Below are positions 5,818-8,991 of a stretch of DNA of 8,991 bases, in pieces (the stretch's first letter is position 1; every line of letters starts with the position of its first letter). A model generated the notes under the pieces. It saw nothing but the letters and a program-made list of their open reading frames with translations, was not told the origin of the DNA and did not search any database. Source of the DNA: an uncultured Rhizobiaceae group bacterium (lineage in GTDB: Bacteria > Pseudomonadota > Alphaproteobacteria > Rhizobiales > Rhizobiaceae); NCBI GenBank assembly GCA_937951455.1, contig CALFBU010000330.1, forward strand, positions 1 to 8,991. Direction: 5' to 3'. The position numbers were made by a program, and so were the translations under genes.

Positions 5818-7152
5818 TTATTCCTCGGTAAATGCGCCTCGGAAACTATCGGTAATCGGTTTTGCCAAATATTCAACAAAGGTTCTGTCGCCTGTCTTGA
5901 TGAATGCATCAACGGGCATGCCTGCGTAAATTTTTTCCGGGTCAAAGTCTTCAGGCAAGTTATCAACCAGCTTTAATCGTGCATCGTAATAAACTTCCTG
6001 CGTTGCCTGATCTACCAATCTGTCTGCAGAAATATATTCAACTGTTGCTGGTACTTCTGGTGTCGTTCTGGCATTGAGGGCGGAAAAGCGAATGCTGGCT
6101 TCCTGACCAATGGTGACAATGTCGATATCAATGGGTGAAACGCGAGCCGATATAATCAAATCATTAGAAGTTGGCAGCAGTTCAAGAACTGTTTCGCCCG
6201 GACGAATAATGCTACCAATTGTATTCTTCTCAATTTTTACAATGACACCATCTACAGGCGCACGAATGACCATTCGCTGCAGAATGTCTGCACGTGATGT
6301 AAGTTGCTCGTCCAAATCGTCAATTTGTGTGCGCAGTTCGTTAATCTGACTTGAAGCTTCCGAACGTCTGGTCGCGCGGATCGTTTCCTGCCGCACTCTT
6401 ACTTCCGAAATTGATTTGTTCAGCTGACCAATTCTGGCCCTAAGCGAGCCGATTGCACCAATTGTATCCGCTTCCTCACGTAGCAAGGCATTGTATTGAT
6501 TTTTGGGTGTCAGGCCTCTGGCAAGCAGGGTTTTCTTTGCTTTTAGTTCATCTTTTAACACAGCAAGCTTTGTATTTTCTGCCGTAATCTGCAGTTCAAT
6601 TCCAGACATTTCCTGTTCAATCGCTTTGACCTGTTCGTCCAAAACACTCAATTCTGATTTGTGCTGTACCAAACGAGATTCAAATTCTGCCCTCTGTAAT
6701 TCTAAGGGTTGCGTTTGTTGATTTTGTTCTGCGCGTTTGATCAGGTCATCTGAAAATTTTATCTCTTCCGCACCTGTCATTTCTGCAGTCATGCGAGCAA
6801 GGTTTGCAGAAAGGGCAACAAGTGATTTTTCAACACGGTTTCGGTTAGATGCGGCTTGCGTTTGATCCAGGTAAACGAGCGCGTCGCCTTGTTTGACCGA
6901 CGCACCATTTCGGGTAGCAATTTCAGAAATAATACCGCCTTCTAGATGGTCAATGCTTTGGTTTTGTCCACTTGCAATCACCACGCCCGGCGCGATAGCA
7001 GCACCTGCAATGGGTGCGCGCACTGCCCAGAGGCCGAACCCCGCAACAAAAACAGCTATGACCAAAAGCCCCATAATGAGAGGCATCTTGATGCTTGTCG
7101 GCACCCGTTCTCGCCAGTCAGTATTGCTTGTCATGTTTACCGTATCTACCAT
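5818..7152 (-). CDS. Type I secretion membrane fusion protein, HlyD/PrtE family
   Basis: Periplasmic adaptor of a type I secretion system, linking the inner-membrane ABC transporter to a TolC-type outer-membrane channel. It has 444 residues, usual for the family. A short cytoplasmic N-terminus is followed by one membrane segment (about 24-45), then a biotinyl-lipoyl-like half (about 50-97, with HLEGGIISEI and GDALVYLD). A long Gln/Glu-rich coiled-coil hairpin (about 100-290) turns near ARGLTPKNQY (211-220). The returning lipoyl half is RAPVDGVIVKI (298-308), followed by a beta-barrel region and the conserved C-terminal IYAGMPVDAFIKTGDRTFVEYLAKPI. The ATG at 7152 is preceded by GGGGA about 8 bases upstream, embedded in the last codons of the transporter gene. 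Only 3 bp separate that gene's stop from this start, so the two are co-transcribed and probably translationally coupled. An ATG at codon 7 is an alternative start. Confidence 0.93.
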   Translation of the reverse strand: MVDTVNMTSNTDWRERVPTSIKMPLIMGLLVIAVFVAGFGLWAVRAPIAGAAIAPGVVIASGQNQSIDHLEGGIISEIATRNGASVKQGDALVYLDQTQAASNRNRVEKSLVALSANLARMTAEMTGAEEIKFSDDLIKRAEQNQQTQPLELQRAEFESRLVQHKSELSVLDEQVKAIEQEMSGIELQITAENTKLAVLKDELKAKKTLLARGLTPKNQYNALLREEADTIGAIGSLRARIGQLNKSISEVRVRQETIRATRRSEASSQINELRTQIDDLDEQLTSRADILQRMVIRAPVDGVIVKIEKNTIGSIIRPGETVLELLPTSNDLIISARVSPIDIDIVTIGQEASIRFSALNARTTPEVPATVEYISADRLVDQATQEVYYDARLKLVDNLPEDFDPEKIYAGMPVDAFIKTGDRTFVEYLAKPITDSFRGAFTEE

Positions 7153-7155
7153 GTT

Positions 7156-8874
7156 TTATTCCCCGGCTTCGGGCGAAAGCTGTTTCTTGCGTTGTTGGGC
7201 GGCTTTTTGAGCACGTTCTTTTGTTATTTTTATGACTTCATCCGCAGAACCATAATCAATAATCTGACCATCATTCATGCGCATTATATTATCTACGACC
7301 TTGATGACACTATCACGCTGGGTCACCAAAAATACGGTTATTTTGTTTTTCTTTGCTTCAAGCAAAGCACGCAGTAAAGCATTTTCACCGATGCGGTCCA
7401 GGCTAGAGTTAGGTTCATCCAGCACTATGATTTTTGGATTACCAAAGAAAGCGCGCGCTAATCCTATGCGCTGTTTTTCGCCGCCCGATACCGCTATGCC
7501 ACCAGGGCCAATGGGTGTGTCGTAGCCCTGCGGCATCTTTTTGATTAGATCTTCAACATACGCCATTTCCGCAGCGCGCCTAATATCCTCATCTTTAGCA
7601 TCGGGTCTGAAACGAGAAATATTTTGCGCAATTGTGCCAGGTAAAAGCTCAACATCTTGAGCAAGATATCCAACATGCTTGCCTAAATCTTGCGGATCCC
7701 AATTAGAAATATTGGTTCCATCAATTCTGATGTCTCCAGCAAACGGTTTGACCGCACCAATGATGATGCGCGCAAGTGTTGATTTACCAGAACCAGAAGG
7801 CCCGATCACAGCGACTGATTGGCCTGCTCCCAATTTGAAAGAAATACGATTCAGGATTGGTGGTTTCTTACGGTCAACAGGATTTGGCTGCAAAATACCG
7901 TCGGCTGAAAGTTCGCCCACGGGTTCTGCAACTTGCGTATATTTTTCACGGCGCTCGGTTTCGGCGACAAATGATTTTACCTTGCCCCAAGAACGTCTGC
8001 CTGCATTAAGCTGCGGCCAAGAGTTGATGACCATATCAATCGGCTGAAGGGCACGGCCTGAAATAATCGACGAGGCAAAAATCATGCCTGCGGTCATTTC
8101 ACCTTGTTGCACAAGATATGCGCCATAACCTAGCATGGCTGCCTGAATGCCAAAACGGATGGTTCGCGATATACCACCGAAGATTGAATTTCGATTGGCT
8201 GATTTATCAGCTGCGATAAGCGCATTGGCATTCCAGTTACCCCAGCTTGCCACAACATCCTTCATCATTCCCATGGCGATGATGCTGTCTGAATTGCGTG
8301 CAAAATATTCTGATTGCTGATGCGCAACTACGGCTGCCTGCGCCTGTTCACCAGAAGATTTTTCTGTAAATTTAAGATTAATAATCGCCAAAATCAATAA
8401 AATGACAGCACCAATCACGGTTAGCCAAAACAGGGATGGGTGGACGAGGTAAAGACAAGCAATGAAAATCAGCGAGAAAGGAAAATCGATCACACCAAAC
8501 AAGATTTTTGACGAAATAATCGTCCGAACCGCTTGCAGGTCTCTGAGCGGCTGTATGTTTCCATTCGTTTTGTGACCTTCTGTAATGACGCGCTCCATCA
8601 CATCATTGGCAAGAACTGAATCGAGTTTAGCGGCTGCACGGGTTGCCAAAATTTGGCGTACCATTTCAGTCAAACCAAGCATGATAAGTGCAAAAGCTGC
8701 AAGGATGGATAGAAATATAAGCGTGTTGCTTGATTGTGATGGCAAAACGCGATCGTAAATTTGCAACATGTAAAGTGGAATGGTAAGTTGTAGTAAATTA
8801 GCAAAAAAAGAAAAAAAGGCGATGATAATCATCGTGCCTTTAAAGCCTTGCGTTGCTTTCGCAAGATTTTCCAT
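7156..8874 (-). CDS. Type I secretion ABC transporter (permease-ATPase), PrtD family
   Basis: Inner-membrane transporter, 572 residues, with fused membrane and ATPase domains, that would export a protein directly to the outside through HlyD and a TolC partner. It lacks an N-terminal C39 peptidase-like domain, as expected of the PrtD rather than the HlyB group. Membrane helices lie near 13-36, 51-71, 123-144, 147-167, 240-257 and 262-280. In the ATPase domain Walker A is GPSGSGKST (358-366), the Q-loop Gln is Q406, the signature is VSGGEKQR (462-469), and Walker B is IIVLDEP with catalytic E487, followed by SSLD. The usual H-loop His is replaced: the segment reads VTQRDS, with Gln at 519 (codon CAG). 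An in-frame TAG two codons upstream (8878-8880) fixes the ATG at 8874 as the first possible start, and AGAGGAAA provides a good ribosome-binding site. No cargo gene is visible. Confidence 0.94.
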   Translation of the reverse strand: MENLAKATQGFKGTMIIIAFFSFFANLLQLTIPLYMLQIYDRVLPSQSSNTLIFLSILAAFALIMLGLTEMVRQILATRAAAKLDSVLANDVMERVITEGHKTNGNIQPLRDLQAVRTIISSKILFGVIDFPFSLIFIACLYLVHPSLFWLTVIGAVILLILAIINLKFTEKSSGEQAQAAVVAHQQSEYFARNSDSIIAMGMMKDVVASWGNWNANALIAADKSANRNSIFGGISRTIRFGIQAAMLGYGAYLVQQGEMTAGMIFASSIISGRALQPIDMVINSWPQLNAGRRSWGKVKSFVAETERREKYTQVAEPVGELSADGILQPNPVDRKKPPILNRISFKLGAGQSVAVIGPSGSGKSTLARIIIGAVKPFAGDIRIDGTNISNWDPQDLGKHVGYLAQDVELLPGTIAQNISRFRPDAKDEDIRRAAEMAYVEDLIKKMPQGYDTPIGPGGIAVSGGEKQRIGLARAFFGNPKIIVLDEPNSSLDRIGENALLRALLEAKKNKITVFLVTQRDSVIKVVDNIMRMNDGQIIDYGSADEVIKITKERAQKAAQQRKKQLSPEAGE

Positions 8875-8880
8875 GCTCTA

Positions 8881-8888
8881 TTTCCTCT
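8881..8888 (-). promoter_or_regulatory. Ribosome-binding site of secretion operon
   Basis: AGAGGAAA on the minus strand has a GAGGA core 8 bases before the ATG at 8874. It is the strongest Shine-Dalgarno sequence in the window. Together with the in-frame stop at 8878-8880 it decides the start of the transporter gene. Confidence 0.75.
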
Positions 8889-8893
8889 GTTAC

Positions 8894-8909
8894 CGCAAAT
8901 CACCTTGCG
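8894..8909 (-). other. Short inverted repeat in secretion operon leader
   Basis: CGCAA and TTGCG flank a 6-base spacer just upstream of the ribosome-binding site. This could be a weak hairpin in the leader or a small operator. The arms are only 5 bp, so chance is a real alternative. I found no confident -35/-10 pair in 8910-8991. Confidence 0.2.
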
Positions 8910-8949
8910 CGAATATGCCAAACTCTTAAGCATATTTACAGCACAATAC

Positions 8950-8964
8950 TTAACCTACACTTAC
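8950..8964. promoter_or_regulatory. One-mismatch CtrA-like box upstream of secretion operon
   Basis: TTAA, seven bases, then TTAC on the plus strand (GTAA-N7-TTAA on the minus strand): one mismatch from the CtrA consensus and in the presumed promoter region of the secretion operon. It has the same mismatch as the box at 1805-1819. About three such near-matches are expected in 9 kb, so the evidence is weak. Confidence 0.15.
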
Positions 8965-8991
8965 GACCAGAACATTAGGCTTGAAAATAAA

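Noticed and set aside
1..8991. Mobile elements, CRISPR arrays, tRNA or rRNA genes, riboswitches, defence genes
   Set aside because: Reading both strands, I saw no transposase or integrase, no spaced repeat series, no cloverleaf with a CCA end, and no toxin-antitoxin or nuclease cluster. xseA is a housekeeping repair gene.

Overview
The window looks like chromosomal housekeeping DNA from an alphaproteobacterium, most likely Hyphomicrobiales (Rhizobiales) or a close relative. The evidence is the plant/alphaproteobacterial type glutamate-cysteine ligase, an XseA with typical alphaproteobacterial motifs, a short rhizobial-style PilZ protein, a PrtD/HlyD type I secretion pair and one perfect CtrA-type box. 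By eye the base composition is moderate and even. I see no insertion sequence, integrase, tRNA, rRNA or CRISPR array. The species cannot be named from this sequence.

Layout. (1) Bases 1-1370, plus strand: gshA (glutathione synthesis), nearly complete and lacking only about two N-terminal residues. (2) Bases 1367-1714, minus strand: a small PilZ-like protein that meets gshA tail to tail, the two stop codons sharing one CTAG. (3) Bases 1715-1967: a regulatory region with a CtrA-like site and -10 element facing pilZ, and a separate candidate promoter, small hairpin and 14-codon mini-ORF facing right. (4) Bases 1968-4276, plus strand: a two-gene ABC exporter (ATPase and about 12-TM permease) coupled by an ATGA overlap. 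(5) Bases 4315-5814, plus strand: xseA, the large subunit of exonuclease VII. Its start codon lies inside the right arm of a perfect 11-bp inverted repeat. (6) Bases 5818-8874, minus strand: a type I secretion operon, transcribed as the PrtD-like ABC transporter then the HlyD-like adaptor, converging on xseA with 3 bp between stops. (7) Bases 8875-8991: the leader and presumed promoter region of that operon.

How the genes relate. The ABC exporter pair is one translationally coupled unit, and xseA may be read through from it or from its own start-proximal promoter. The secretion pair gives the inner-membrane part of a type I system; neither the outer-membrane TolC partner nor a secreted substrate is present. 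gshA, xseA and the exporters share no obvious pathway.

I found no convincing evidence of a new multi-gene system. The points most worth a second look are regulatory (CtrA box, start-codon hairpin, mini-ORF) and protein-level (Gln in place of the H-loop His in the secretion ATPase, a clamp-binding-like C-terminus on XseA, a degenerate c-di-GMP motif in the PilZ protein).
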